Assembly: GCA_902500775.1 (NCBI GenBank)
Contig: CABVRZ010000012.1
Location: 1-64,000 of the forward strand
Length of the DNA stretch: 64,000 nucleotides
Reading direction: 5' to 3'
From: an uncultured Nitrospira sp.
Lineage (GTDB): Bacteria > Nitrospirota > Nitrospiria > Nitrospirales > Nitrospiraceae
Shown here: one piece after another, positions 55,948 to 64,000 of the stretch
How the letters are laid out: the number at the start of each line of letters is the position of its first letter
Position numbering within the stretch: the first letter of the stretch is position 1
Notes under the pieces: model-generated
What the model was told of the DNA's origin: nothing
Database searches by the model: none
The model's input: the letters and a program-made list of their open reading frames with translations, nothing else
Made by a program: the position numbers and the translations under genes

Positions 55948-56883
55948 TTACCCCGCCACCTTCATCGCAGCCATCACGCGATGAGCCAGCTCCACTGCGG
56001 CTGCTCCATCTTCGCCGGACACGACAGGACGGGATTGCTCACGAATGGCACTGAGAAACGACTCAAGCTGCAATTTGAGAGGCTCTGCATCGCCGGCTTG
56101 AATCTCCTCCATGACCATCGTCGCTTTTCCGCCAGACGCAACCGATTTGCGCGCGACCACTCCGCGCCGGGACTGAAAATCGATCGTGATACACCCCTCT
56201 GGTTGGAACACGCGCCATTGGCGCATCGCCTTTGGTGAGATTCGACTGGCGGTCAACTGTGCCACACACCCTTCCTTAAACTGAATGCGCACATTCGCAA
56301 CATCGTTGGTCGAAGAAAGCAGAACCCCACCCGTAGCCCAGACCGTCTCGACGGGACCAGGGTTGTACGAAAGCACGAGATCAATGTCATGAATCATAAG
56401 ATCGAGCACGACGTCGACATCGGTGCCCCGCTCACCATACGTGCTCAATCGATGACATTCGAAGAAGATTGGAGCGTGCACATGAGGCCGCATCAACGGC
56501 ATGATGGGATTGAACCGCTCACTATGCCCCACTTGCAATGTACAACCCTGCCGGCTGGCCAATCCCACAAGTTCCTGTGCCTCACTTGACAACACCGAGA
56601 TCGGCTTTTCGACAAGGACATGTTTTCCCGCTTTGAGACAGCCCTTCGCGACAGAATAATGACCGGAGGTAGGCACGGCAATACTGACGACATCAACCTG
56701 CTGCAGAAAATCCGGCAGGCTACGGAAGACTTGTGCATGGTATTTCTGAGCGATCACCGAGGCCCGTTCGCTGTCTTGATCCAAGACACCAACTAGCGTC
56801 GCATCCGGAGATGAGGCATAAAGACGTGCGTGATGTTGTCCGAGATGTCCGACCCCGATTACACCGGCACGAAGTTTGGTCAT
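55948..56883 (-). CDS. Gfo/Idh/MocA oxidoreductase (GnnA-like candidate)
   Basis: A 311-residue oxidoreductase. AGVIGVGHLGQHHARLYASSP is the NAD(P) site, HVLVEKPISVLSSEAQELV carries the EKP motif, and VDVVLDLMIHDIDLVLS the His-Asp segment of the active site. Its place between lpxI and lpxB suggests a lipid A-related role. In organisms such as Acidithiobacillus ferrooxidans a homologue (GnnA) oxidises UDP-GlcNAc C3 for amide-linked lipid A; a partner GnnB aminotransferase is not in this block. The ATG at 56883 was chosen; the ORF extends to a TTG at 56946. Confidence 0.82.
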   Translation of the reverse strand: MTKLRAGVIGVGHLGQHHARLYASSPDATLVGVLDQDSERASVIAQKYHAQVFRSLPDFLQQVDVVSIAVPTSGHYSVAKGCLKAGKHVLVEKPISVLSSEAQELVGLASRQGCTLQVGHSERFNPIMPLMRPHVHAPIFFECHRLSTYGERGTDVDVVLDLMIHDIDLVLSYNPGPVETVWATGGVLLSSTNDVANVRIQFKEGCVAQLTASRISPKAMRQWRVFQPEGCITIDFQSRRGVVARKSVASGGKATMVMEEIQAGDAEPLKLQLESFLSAIREQSRPVVSGEDGAAAVELAHRVMAAMKVAG

Positions 56884-56976
56884 ATCTTGTATTGGATCGT
56901 CTTGGAGAGACCGCAACCCAACGAAGGATTGCCTTTCTGAACTCAACCGATCAACGTGATCGTCACATGCTGACGA

Positions 56977-57843
56977 TCAGACGGACGCTGTCGGCGTCGC
57001 AGTCGACTCTACCTCGCGCGCCACGCCAACAACGGCGATTCCTGCATCCTCTGCATCACGAAGGAGCACCTCTCGATCCAGCATCACCGACCGACCTGCC
57101 TCAACTGCAAGCACGGACGCCTTAACGGAGCGCATCACCTCAATAGTTCGAGGCCCGACAGCCGGCAAATCAAATCGGAGATCTTGTTGCGGCTTGCACC
57201 GTTTCACGACCACCACGCCATCCTTGGCGAGTGTGCCTCCACGCTTGATCGCCTCATCGGTCCCTTCAACCGCTTCGACAGCCACGATTGTGCGATCCTT
57301 GACGACCACGCATTGACCGATATCGAGACGCCCGGTCTCTCTCGCGATATCCCACCCATACCGGATATCGCCCCATTCTTTTTTTGTCGGCTGGCGAGAG
57401 GTTAATGAGCCTTCCGTGACCAAAATTCCGTCAAGGCCGAACGTCGACTCACAGATCGTAATACCATCTTTTTCGAGTTCTGCCGCCAACGCGCGAAGAA
57501 TGTCATCATCCTTCCAGAGAACCAATTTCGCCGCCAAGGCCAACACGCGAAAATCAGGACGGGCCTTGCTATAGATGTGTGTCTTCTTCACGCCTCCCAA
57601 CATCACCACATTGCGCACACCATCGTCCTTAAAGGCGTGAACCAGTTTATTGAGTTGACCGATCTTGACCCAATGAATCCGGTCGACGTGCTGTTCGAGC
57701 TCAGACTCCGTTTCGCCTTCGTGAGCCACGGCAAATACCTGTAGCCCCATCTTGCGAGCGTTATCGGCAAAGATGATCGGAAATCGCCCGTTCCCGGCAA
57801 TAATCCCGATTCGACCGTCTGGTATCGAGAGAGACGATGTCAT
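56977..57843 (-). CDS. lpxI: UDP-2,3-diacylglucosamine pyrophosphatase LpxI
   Basis: A 288-residue LpxI (DUF1009). RIGIIAGNGRFPIIFADNARK at the N-terminus, GVKKTHIYSKARPDFR, DDDILRALAAELEKDGI and CESTFGLDGILVTEGSLT in the middle, and GPRTIEVMRSVKASVLAVEAGRSVMLDRE at the C-terminus identify the family. It makes lipid X in place of LpxH. It follows lpxA with 11 bp spacing. Confidence 0.95.
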   Translation of the reverse strand: MTSSLSIPDGRIGIIAGNGRFPIIFADNARKMGLQVFAVAHEGETESELEQHVDRIHWVKIGQLNKLVHAFKDDGVRNVVMLGGVKKTHIYSKARPDFRVLALAAKLVLWKDDDILRALAAELEKDGITICESTFGLDGILVTEGSLTSRQPTKKEWGDIRYGWDIARETGRLDIGQCVVVKDRTIVAVEAVEGTDEAIKRGGTLAKDGVVVVKRCKPQQDLRFDLPAVGPRTIEVMRSVKASVLAVEAGRSVMLDREVLLRDAEDAGIAVVGVAREVESTATPTASV

Positions 57844-57854
57844 AGCCGTTCGCG

Positions 57855-58667
57855 TTACACTTCCGGATTGAACTCGGTATCGGGGCTTGCCGCCCGCGAC
57901 ATGCCGCGTTTGGTCCCCCCCATAAACGTGAGAATCTTCGCCACATCCTCTTGTCCCTTGAACTCCTTCTTCGCCAACTTGATCGCCTCTGCCGTTCGAT
58001 GGCCCGCTCGAAAGAGCAGATCAAACGCTTTCCTCAACACAACAATGCGGTCCGCAGAGAAACCATGTCGCTGCAAACCGACCGTATTGAGACCGTACAG
58101 ATGCGCACGATATCCACCGGCTGCGAACGTAAAGGGAGGAATATCCTGACCGATCGCACAACACCCTCCAACCATGACGTAGTCTCCGATGCGGACAAAC
58201 TGAAGTACCCCGGTTAAACCACCAATGACGGAGTGATCCCCGATAGTAATGTGTCCGGCCAAGGTTGCCGCATTGGCCATAATAATATGGTTGCCGAGCC
58301 GGCAATCATGTGCCACATGGACATAGGCCATCAGAATGCCCTTGGACCCAAGAGAGGTCACTCCACCCCCTTGGACGGTTCCCCGGTTGATCGTGACATA
58401 CTCACGGATCACGTTGTCATGGCCAATGATAACCTTCGTCGGCTCCCCCTTATACGCCAGGTGCTGAGGAGGCCCTCCGATGGAGGCGAAGGGGTGCACT
58501 TCGTTCCGCGCCCCAATCTCTGTCCAGCCATCAATGATCACGTGAGAGAAAAGACGACTCCCCTTTCCAATAGTCACGTGTTCGCCAACGACACAGAACG
58601 GCCCGATTTCGACATCCGTATCGAGCGTGGCCTTGGGATGGACGACAGCTGTTGGATGTATATTCAC
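57855..58667 (-). CDS. lpxA: UDP-GlcNAc acyltransferase LpxA
   Basis: A 270-residue left-handed beta-helix protein. IHPTAVVHPKATLD starts the hexapeptide coils; HVAHDCRLGN carries the catalytic His (E. coli His125) and TLAGH the His144 match. The GVLQF segment has Leu where E. coli has His160, and VMVGGC keeps the Gly173 that goes with C14 acyl chains. GTG start at 58667 with a purine-rich GGGGGAAGG just before it. It forms UDP-3-O-acyl-GlcNAc, or the amide version if a GlcNAc3N donor is made. Confidence 0.95.
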   Translation of the reverse strand: MNIHPTAVVHPKATLDTDVEIGPFCVVGEHVTIGKGSRLFSHVIIDGWTEIGARNEVHPFASIGGPPQHLAYKGEPTKVIIGHDNVIREYVTINRGTVQGGGVTSLGSKGILMAYVHVAHDCRLGNHIIMANAATLAGHITIGDHSVIGGLTGVLQFVRIGDYVMVGGCCAIGQDIPPFTFAAGGYRAHLYGLNTVGLQRHGFSADRIVVLRKAFDLLFRAGHRTAEAIKLAKKEFKGQEDVAKILTFMGGTKRGMSRAASPDTEFNPEV

Positions 58668-58775
58668 ACCTTCCCCCTTTAAGATACGTCAGTCGTCACC
58701 GGCGGCGCTTCAATCACGAGTCTACCCTGTGCCGCTATCCGCCCTTGCGGCGTGGAGGTGACACGTGACGAAGAG

Positions 58776-59231
58776 TTATGACTGCGTTTCGGTCTTTTCT
58801 TCCATCACCATCGCTGTCATCACGGCCTCGCACACGACCTCATTGTCCACAAATGCCTTCCCCTCCATCTTCCAGAATGGTGGACGCTTCTTGAGTACGG
58901 CGATCTCCAACCGAAGCTGATCACCCGGAACGACCGGTTTCCGAAACTTAGCTTCCTCCACCCCCGTCAAATACAGGAGGGTTTTGCCGACCGTCCCTCC
59001 CGACTTGAAGACCAGCACGCCACCCACCTGCGCCATGGCCTCGATAATCAACACCCCTGGCATGACTGGGCGCCCCGGAAAATGCCCCTGAAAGAACGGT
59101 TCATTGACCGTCACATTCTTGATCCCGATGATCCGTTTCTGTGGTTCAAACTCCTTCACCCGATCTACCAACAGGAAGGGGTACCGGTGGGGAAGTAACG
59201 CTTGAATTTCAGCCTGCTCGACCGATTCCAT
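58776..59231 (-). CDS. fabZ: 3-hydroxyacyl-ACP dehydratase FabZ
   Basis: A 151-residue hotdog-fold protein. LLPHRYPFLLVDRV carries the catalytic His; NVTVNEPFFQGHFPGRPVMPGVLIIEAMAQVGG the Glu-bearing helix. ATG at 59231 has GGAGG upstream, which decides the start over the longer ORF. It dehydrates 3-hydroxyacyl-ACP and competes with LpxA for it. No lpxD lies between it and the skp-like genes, unlike in many Gram-negatives. Confidence 0.96.
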   Translation of the reverse strand: MESVEQAEIQALLPHRYPFLLVDRVKEFEPQKRIIGIKNVTVNEPFFQGHFPGRPVMPGVLIIEAMAQVGGVLVFKSGGTVGKTLLYLTGVEEAKFRKPVVPGDQLRLEIAVLKKRPPFWKMEGKAFVDNEVVCEAVMTAMVMEEKTETQS

Positions 59232-59256
59232 GGACCTGCCTCCTCTCTGCCCTGAG

Positions 59257-59799
59257 CTAAGGGTTTTGCCGATCAAATTCCTTGACGACCGACTCCGTCA
59301 CATCCAACGCCGCCTGATGATAGAGCACGATACGGAGCACCGAGTCATTGCCCTTGTCGAGAATGGCCGCGTAACCCTCTTTTTGAGCGACGGCTTGCGC
59401 GGCTACCGAGATCTTTCGTGAGTATTCCGCGACCATTTCACCGCGCTTCTGTTGAACCTCACGATTGAACTCTTGTACTCGATGCTGATAGGCCTCCACC
59501 TTTCCCCGCAGCTGTTCCTCTTTCTCTTGCCGGACCGAGTCGGCGAGCTTCGTATTGGGATCTTCCAAGGATTGCTGCAACTCCTTGAGCTCCTTCTCAT
59601 CAGAATCGATAATATTCTGTCTGGTCTTGGTGTAGCGATCCATCTCCTCCAATGCGGCCTTCCCCGTCTTACTTCGTTCAAAGACACGCTGTTGATCCAT
59701 CACCCCTACCCGAGCCGAGTCGCCCGCATACAACGGCGCCGCCCATTGAGTCGCGCACCACAGAACGCCCAGCATAATCATTGTCGTACGATTCATCAT
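59257..59799 (-). CDS. OmpH/Skp-family periplasmic chaperone
   Basis: A 180-residue protein with a signal peptide (~1-25, ending near PLYAG) and a mature domain of strand-helix-helix form: ARVGVMDQQRVFERSKTGK and long charged coiled-coil arms to ~130, then GYAAILDKGNDSVLRIVLY. Skp-type chaperones hold unfolded outer-membrane proteins for BamA. The ATG at 59799 is preceded by GGGAGG at good distance. It is the second of two neighbouring Skp-like genes. Confidence 0.92.
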   Translation of the reverse strand: MMNRTTMIMLGVLWCATQWAAPLYAGDSARVGVMDQQRVFERSKTGKAALEEMDRYTKTRQNIIDSDEKELKELQQSLEDPNTKLADSVRQEKEEQLRGKVEAYQHRVQEFNREVQQKRGEMVAEYSRKISVAAQAVAQKEGYAAILDKGNDSVLRIVLYHQAALDVTESVVKEFDRQNP

Positions 59800-59819
59800 G
59801 ATCTACCTCCCGCAGACAC

Positions 59820-60380
59820 TCATGGATATTCGCGGTTGAACTCTTCGATCACTTGGTTTGAAATATCCAACCCATCTTCATGGTAGATGGTTGGACCACC
59901 CTTACTCCTATCCACCACCACCTGCAACCCCAAACGTTTCGCCACTTTGCCAACCACCGCTTCGACCTTATCGCGAAACCCTTCCAGAACATCCTTTTGT
60001 TTTTCTTGAACCTCACGATTCAATTCCGCAGCCTTCTGTTGATACTCCTGCATGCGTCGACGAAATTGTTCCTCACGCTCCCGTTTCGCCGTAGGGCTTA
60101 GGATGGACGCCTGTCGTGCGAAGTCCTCCTCCATCCGCCGCAGCTCACGCTCCTCTGACTCCATCAAGGCTTGTCGATTCTTGGAGAACGAAGCCAGATT
60201 GTCCTTCGCCCGCTTCCCGACATTCGTTTCGTTCAACAGGCGCTGCGCATTGATCACCGCAATCTTCCCCTCGATCTTGACAGCCGTCCCCGCGCAACCG
60301 CCGACCAGCCACGTTAATCCCATTAGCAGAAACATCCACCTGATCCGTGAAACTCCATCCCAAGACCACTTCCCGTTCAT
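59820..60380 (-). CDS. OmpH/Skp-like lipoprotein
   Basis: A 186-residue protein. A signal peptide with a lipobox-like LVGGC puts Cys29 as the lipidated residue, unlike its soluble neighbour. The mature part has KIAVINAQRLLNETNVGKRA, coiled-coil arms (~65-140) and a C-terminal half GLQVVVDRSKGGPTIYHEDGLDIS. It likely serves as a membrane-tethered holdase next to the BAM complex. ATG at 60380 has AGGTGG upstream, so the longer ORF start was rejected. Confidence 0.88.
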   Translation of the reverse strand: MNGKWSWDGVSRIRWMFLLMGLTWLVGGCAGTAVKIEGKIAVINAQRLLNETNVGKRAKDNLASFSKNRQALMESEERELRRMEEDFARQASILSPTAKREREEQFRRRMQEYQQKAAELNREVQEKQKDVLEGFRDKVEAVVGKVAKRLGLQVVVDRSKGGPTIYHEDGLDISNQVIEEFNREYP

Positions 60381-60408
60381 CAGTCCACCTACCACCAGAA
60401 TACTCCGT

Positions 60409-62733
60409 TTAGAACAAGGTCCCGATCGTAAACTCGAACACACCGAACCGCTCGCCGGTTTTTTTATCAAGATTGATGCCATACGCAACACGTAGTGGGC
60501 CAAACGGGGATATCCACCGTCCTTCCAGACCGGCCGCAGGCCGTAGATTGATCGACAGCGGTTCGTCGTCATCAAACCCTTTGCCGTAATCGAAGAAGAG
60601 CACGCCGTTCAATTTTGCTTCAGCAGAGATCGTAAAGATCAACTCACTGCTGAAGATCACCTGTTTGGCGGCACCAAATGGAGCATGGGTGGTTGGGACC
60701 GTGGGACCAGCCCGGCCGAAGGAAAACCCGCGCATGGTATTAATGCCACCCACAAAGAATCGCTCGCTCAACGGAATCTGCGTCCCCCCGAGTGCTCGAA
60801 CTTCGCCAAAACGCGCACGCAATGATATCCGCAGGTCGTACGGAAGCGGCGTCACCTTGATGACGTCTGCATAATACTTAATGAAGTTGTTGGTGCCTCC
60901 CATCAATGGCGTGCCGACATCAAACCCACCGCCGATTCGCCACCCGGTTCTGGGATCGATGTAGTAGTCTCTGGTATCGCGATAGAGTGCGAATCGAAAT
61001 CCCGTTGACGACCGTGTGCCTAACTGACGACAGACAATGGGTACCAAATCAGGACAAATACCGAATTGCGGATCTTTGTACGTAATTTCCTCTCCAAAGA
61101 TACTGACACTCCCCGTCACATACTCCGACAGCCAACGACCGAGTGTGATATTTCCACCGGTGCGATTCTCAAAATAGGCAAGGTAATTCGTCTGACTGCG
61201 ATATCCGTCAATCTGAAGCGACGTCAACGAATCATAGAGATACGGATTCCGGAAGGTGATGGACCCGAGACTGCGGCGCTGCCCCAGCTGTCCACGGATG
61301 CGACCGAGATACCCGTACCCGCCCAAATTCCCTTGCGTGATGTCGGCAATCGCTACAAGTCGGTCTAAGGTACTAAAGCCCCCTCCGAGACTGAACATAC
61401 CGGTCGGCTTCTCCTTGACTCGCACGTTCAGATCTACTTTATCTGGCGCCACCTGGTTCGGCAGAATCTCCACCGTCTCGAAGAAATTCAGGTTGTTCAA
61501 CCGCTGGAAACTGCGTTTCAGTGAGGCGGTATCGATCACATCTTGTTCATCAACCCGAATCTCGCGCCGGATGACGTTGTCCCGAGTCTTGTCATTCCCA
61601 TAGATATTGATTTGCCGGATGCGCATCATCTCACCTTCTTTGACGTTCAGGATGATGCTGACCGTCCGTTCGTCATTGTTCGGATTGACGCCCGGCACCA
61701 CCTCGGCAAAGGAATACCCCTTGCTTCCATACAAATCCGTCAACCGCGTTATCTCATCCCTGATTTTCGCCCGTTGAAAGATTTCACCTTCTTTGATCTT
61801 CAACCCGGCGCGAAGTTCGGGGTCCTCGAACAGCGTATGGCCACGGAACCCGATTTCCCCGACCGTGAATGGTTCCCCTTCGGAAATCGAGTACGTAACA
61901 GTGAACCACTTCTTGTCTTCGGTCAATTCGACTGACGGTTGGCCGACTCGAGCGTTGAAATACCCCTTGTTCAATAAGACCTCTCGAATCCGCTCAATAT
62001 CATTCCCCATCTCTTCACGTTTGAGCACCCCTGCGTCAGAGAAAAAGGAGGGAAGCTTCAACTGCGTCATCATCCCATACCATGGAATCCATTCCCTGGT
62101 TGCCATGACATTGAGCAACTCCGCCTTGCTCGCTCCGGTCAACCCTTCAAATATGACCGCCTTGACTCTCGCCTTGTCCCCCTCGGTCACATGAAAGATA
62201 AGGCGCATCCGATCTTCATCGATAGCCTGAATCACCGGGACGACTTGCGCGCTGTAGTATCCGTCCTGCTGGTAGGCGAGACGCAACCGCTCGGCACTTT
62301 CTTTCACTTGTTGTTGATCCAGAAATGTCTGACTCTTAATGGTCGTTTTTTCCTTCAGCTTCTCGTCACTCAGATGCTCGTTCCCGTCAAAGGCAACCTC
62401 GCTGATGAAGGGTTTTTCGCGCACGACAAACGTGACCGCCACCCCAGCTGCCACTGACTCGGTTTCCACCTGCACATCCTCAAAAAATCCCGTGTCGTAC
62501 AGAATCCGAATTTGGCCACGCACATGTTCGGATGTATAAGGATCATCCGGCTTGAGGGTGAGGCGACCAACAATAGCCGAGACCTCAATCCGCTTGACTC
62601 CCCGGATGTCGATCGAAGCCACCTTGGACTCACCCCCCTGCTGCCCATAGACATCGAGCCCCCCCCAGAAGACAGAAACCACCAGTGCCACGACCACAAG
62701 TGATCGGGATCTATAAACAGCATGCCCGGTCAC
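60409..62733 (-). CDS. bamA: Outer membrane protein assembly factor BamA
   Basis: A 774-residue Omp85 protein. After a signal peptide (to about GLDVYG) come five POTRA domains (~35-420), then the beta-barrel with MRGFSFG, the conserved RGF motif, near 660, and the final Phe of the chain. Two Cys in an extracellular loop (CPDLVPIVC) could pair. Start is GTG at 62733 with GAGGA upstream; the ORF extends further but the added segment looks non-coding. A strong promoter lies ~200 bp upstream. It inserts outer-membrane proteins. Confidence 0.95.
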   Translation of the reverse strand: MTGHAVYRSRSLVVVALVVSVFWGGLDVYGQQGGESKVASIDIRGVKRIEVSAIVGRLTLKPDDPYTSEHVRGQIRILYDTGFFEDVQVETESVAAGVAVTFVVREKPFISEVAFDGNEHLSDEKLKEKTTIKSQTFLDQQQVKESAERLRLAYQQDGYYSAQVVPVIQAIDEDRMRLIFHVTEGDKARVKAVIFEGLTGASKAELLNVMATREWIPWYGMMTQLKLPSFFSDAGVLKREEMGNDIERIREVLLNKGYFNARVGQPSVELTEDKKWFTVTYSISEGEPFTVGEIGFRGHTLFEDPELRAGLKIKEGEIFQRAKIRDEITRLTDLYGSKGYSFAEVVPGVNPNNDERTVSIILNVKEGEMMRIRQINIYGNDKTRDNVIRREIRVDEQDVIDTASLKRSFQRLNNLNFFETVEILPNQVAPDKVDLNVRVKEKPTGMFSLGGGFSTLDRLVAIADITQGNLGGYGYLGRIRGQLGQRRSLGSITFRNPYLYDSLTSLQIDGYRSQTNYLAYFENRTGGNITLGRWLSEYVTGSVSIFGEEITYKDPQFGICPDLVPIVCRQLGTRSSTGFRFALYRDTRDYYIDPRTGWRIGGGFDVGTPLMGGTNNFIKYYADVIKVTPLPYDLRISLRARFGEVRALGGTQIPLSERFFVGGINTMRGFSFGRAGPTVPTTHAPFGAAKQVIFSSELIFTISAEAKLNGVLFFDYGKGFDDDEPLSINLRPAAGLEGRWISPFGPLRVAYGINLDKKTGERFGVFEFTIGTLF

Positions 62734-62942
62734 CAATGAGGATTCCTCTGATGCACGATAGAGGTGGACGGTAGGGACAACATCATCACAATGCGTTTTG
62801 TACGATACGCAAAAACCTAGAATTCTTGATCGCGCACAGACCCCAGACACATCCCCGCTTGGCCCCGTTCCTACGGAAAACCCAGCGTGAGACCGCTCTC
62901 AGGTGTGCCCGTTCGCATGACACAGACTTGCAAAACTCCCGG

Positions 62943-62971
62943 ATTATATTGAGGTTGCCACACATTGTAAA
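62943..62971 (-). promoter_or_regulatory. Sigma70 promoter for the bamA-lpx operon
   Basis: On the minus strand TTTACA (62966-62971) and a perfect TATAAT (62943-62948) are 17 bp apart. Expected start near 62936, giving a ~200-nt leader before the bamA GTG. Confidence 0.65.
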
Positions 62972-63282
62972 GCAGCGATCGTGGCCCTACTTAAGAGCTT
63001 CACCACCTCCCGACACGGCGGATTGATCGAACCCATACACCAATATTACCCACCGCCCCTGCAACCTGATTCCGATCGATTCCCCCGCGACCACACAACC
63101 GATGCGCACGTGCTTTATGGGGAGTGCTGGCCGAATACAGACGACCCATTACGGAATGCTGCAGGCCATGGCCCAAACCGAAACAAGAACTCGACCATCC
63201 CCGCAGAACAACAAATCCTGACGAATCGTCCGCGATCATCCGATGCTTCAAGTACACCTCGTGCAATCACTTCGTCTGTTTC

Positions 63283-63311
63283 TTGACTTCGTTCATTCCA
63301 TCACATACTAT
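63283..63311 (+). promoter_or_regulatory. Sigma70 promoter for galU
   Basis: TTGACT (63283-63288) and TACTAT (63306-63311) with a 17-bp spacer. The expected start, seven bases past the -10, falls at about 63318, the A of the galU ATG. Confidence 0.6.
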
Positions 63312-63317
63312 CCTCAC

Positions 63318-64000
63318 ATGTCTCGCCTCGCAGTCAGAAAAGCCGTCATCCCTGCAGCCGGTCTAGGAACTCGATTCCTTCCCGCGACTAAAGCCTCTCC
63401 TAAGGAGATGTTGCCGCTGGTCGACAAGCCGCTCATTCAATATACCGTCGAAGAAGCAGTGGCCTCAGGCATCGAAGACATTATTGTGATTACGGGGCGT
63501 GGAAAGCGTGCTATTGAAGACCACTTTGATCGTTCCGTGGAGTTAGAAGAAAATTTAAAGGGAACCGGAAAAAGCCAAGTCCTTCATCAGATTCGACAGA
63601 TTTCCAACCTCGCGAACTTCTGTTATGTCCGCCAGTCAGAGGCACTGGGTTTGGGGCATGCCGTCCTGTGTGCCCAACACCTGATCGGAGACGAACCATT
63701 CGCCGTGATTCTGGGGGACGAAATTATCGACGCGGATGTGCCGGGACTCGCTCAATTAATCCACGTCTATAAAAAACGGCACGGGGCAGTCCTTGGAGTA
63801 CAGGATGTTCCGAAGGCGGATGTCAGCCGATACGGCATCGTCACTCCGAAACGCCTCTCGCACGGGTTGCATCGAGTCGAGGATTTGGTTGAAAAACCAT
63901 CGCCTACTGATGCGCCTTCTACGCTCGCGGTGATCGGTCGCTATGTCCTTCCTCCGGAAATCTTTCCTATCCTGAGAAAAACAGCCCCAGGAAAGAATGG
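63318..64000 (+). CDS. galU: UTP-glucose-1-phosphate uridylyltransferase, 3'-truncated by the window
   Basis: The first 227 residues of Gal[31 protein letters not shown] is the nucleotide loop, [19 protein letters not shown] and FAVILGDEI follow, and the sequence runs intact off the right edge. It makes UDP-glucose for core and O-chain glycans. No Shine-Dalgarno is seen before the ATG; with the promoter so close the transcript may be leaderless. It is the only rightward gene in the window. Confidence 0.95.
   Translation, partial: MSRLAVRKAVIPAAGLGTRFLPATKASPKEMLPLVDKPLIQYTVEEAVASGIEDIIVITGRGKRAIEDHFDRSVELEENLKGTGKSQVLHQIRQISNLANFCYVRQSEALGLGHAVLCAQHLIGDEPFAVILGDEIIDADVPGLAQLIHVYKKRHGAVLGVQDVPKADVSRYGIVTPKRLSHGLHRVEDLVEKPSPTDAPSTLAVIGRYVLPPEIFPILRKTAPGKN

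Larger units (their letters stand above)
62734..63317. other. 584-bp divergent intergenic region
   Basis: Between bamA and galU. It contains a leftward promoter for the bamA operon and a rightward promoter for galU. The short ORFs in it show no family features; nothing else was recognised. Confidence 0.6.

Noticed and set aside
62734-63317. Small ORFs in the bamA-galU gap
   Set aside because: None has a ribosome site, family motif or codon pattern like the neighbours; the promoters explain the region better.

Overview
The window is almost entirely an envelope-glycan locus of a Gram-negative bacterium. Transcription runs leftward (minus strand) from about 62.7 kb down to position 68; the only rightward gene is a truncated galU at the right edge. 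The order bamA - two OmpH/Skp genes - fabZ - lpxA - lpxI - Gfo/Idh - lpxB - msbA - waaA - lpxK, the use of LpxI, and a heptosyltransferase fused to a GmhB-type phosphatase suggest Nitrospirota (Nitrospira-like). This is inferred from gene content; no rRNA or other marker is present.

Layout from the right (5' end of transcription): 63.3-64.0 kb is galU (+). 52.3-62.7 kb is the outer-membrane assembly and lipid A core (bamA, two skp-like genes, fabZ, lpxA, lpxI, a Gfo/Idh oxidoreductase, lpxB, msbA, a DUF374 acyltransferase with a frameshift at an A9 tract). 44.8-52.2 kb holds waaA, lpxK and inner-core heptose transfer. 43.4-44.7 kb holds a winged-helix regulator with a Rossmann-like C-terminus and a NusG/RfaH/UpxY-type antiterminator. 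28-43 kb is a variable region with a flippase, methyltransferases, glycosyltransferases, asparagine synthetase, a WecA/MraY-type initiating transferase, a ligase/polymerase-like protein and three decayed genes. 18-28 kb holds more glycosyltransferases, a CapD/WbpM-type dehydratase, rfbBDAC and the Wzm/Wzt O-antigen exporter. 13-18 kb is a sugar-modification cassette (ATP-grasp, epimerase, methyltransferase, HAD phosphatase, FdtA-like isomerase, DegT aminotransferase). 8.1-13.0 kb is one gene for a ~1650-residue multi-domain glycan enzyme. 0-8 kb holds a methyltransferase, an acyltransferase, a GT-C transferase and a DprE1/DprE2/UbiA-type module for polyprenyl-phospho-D-arabinofuranose.

Together the genes build lipid A-Kdo-heptose core, make dTDP-rhamnose and probably a dTDP-3-amino-3,6-dideoxyhexose, assemble and export an O-chain by the ABC route, and may add arabinofuranose from a lipid donor. 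The 7-18 kb part looks AT-richer by eye than the lipid A end, as usual for exchangeable O-antigen loci.

Features beyond ordinary gene content: a 173-bp MITE with a 9-bp target duplication, a 115-bp symmetric palindromic element, perfect 42-bp repeats coding a coiled coil inside the giant enzyme, an A9 frameshift with slippage potential, a probably leaderless galU transcript, and an inactivated epimerase gene next to the initiating transferase. No tRNA, rRNA, CRISPR array or intact insertion sequence was seen.
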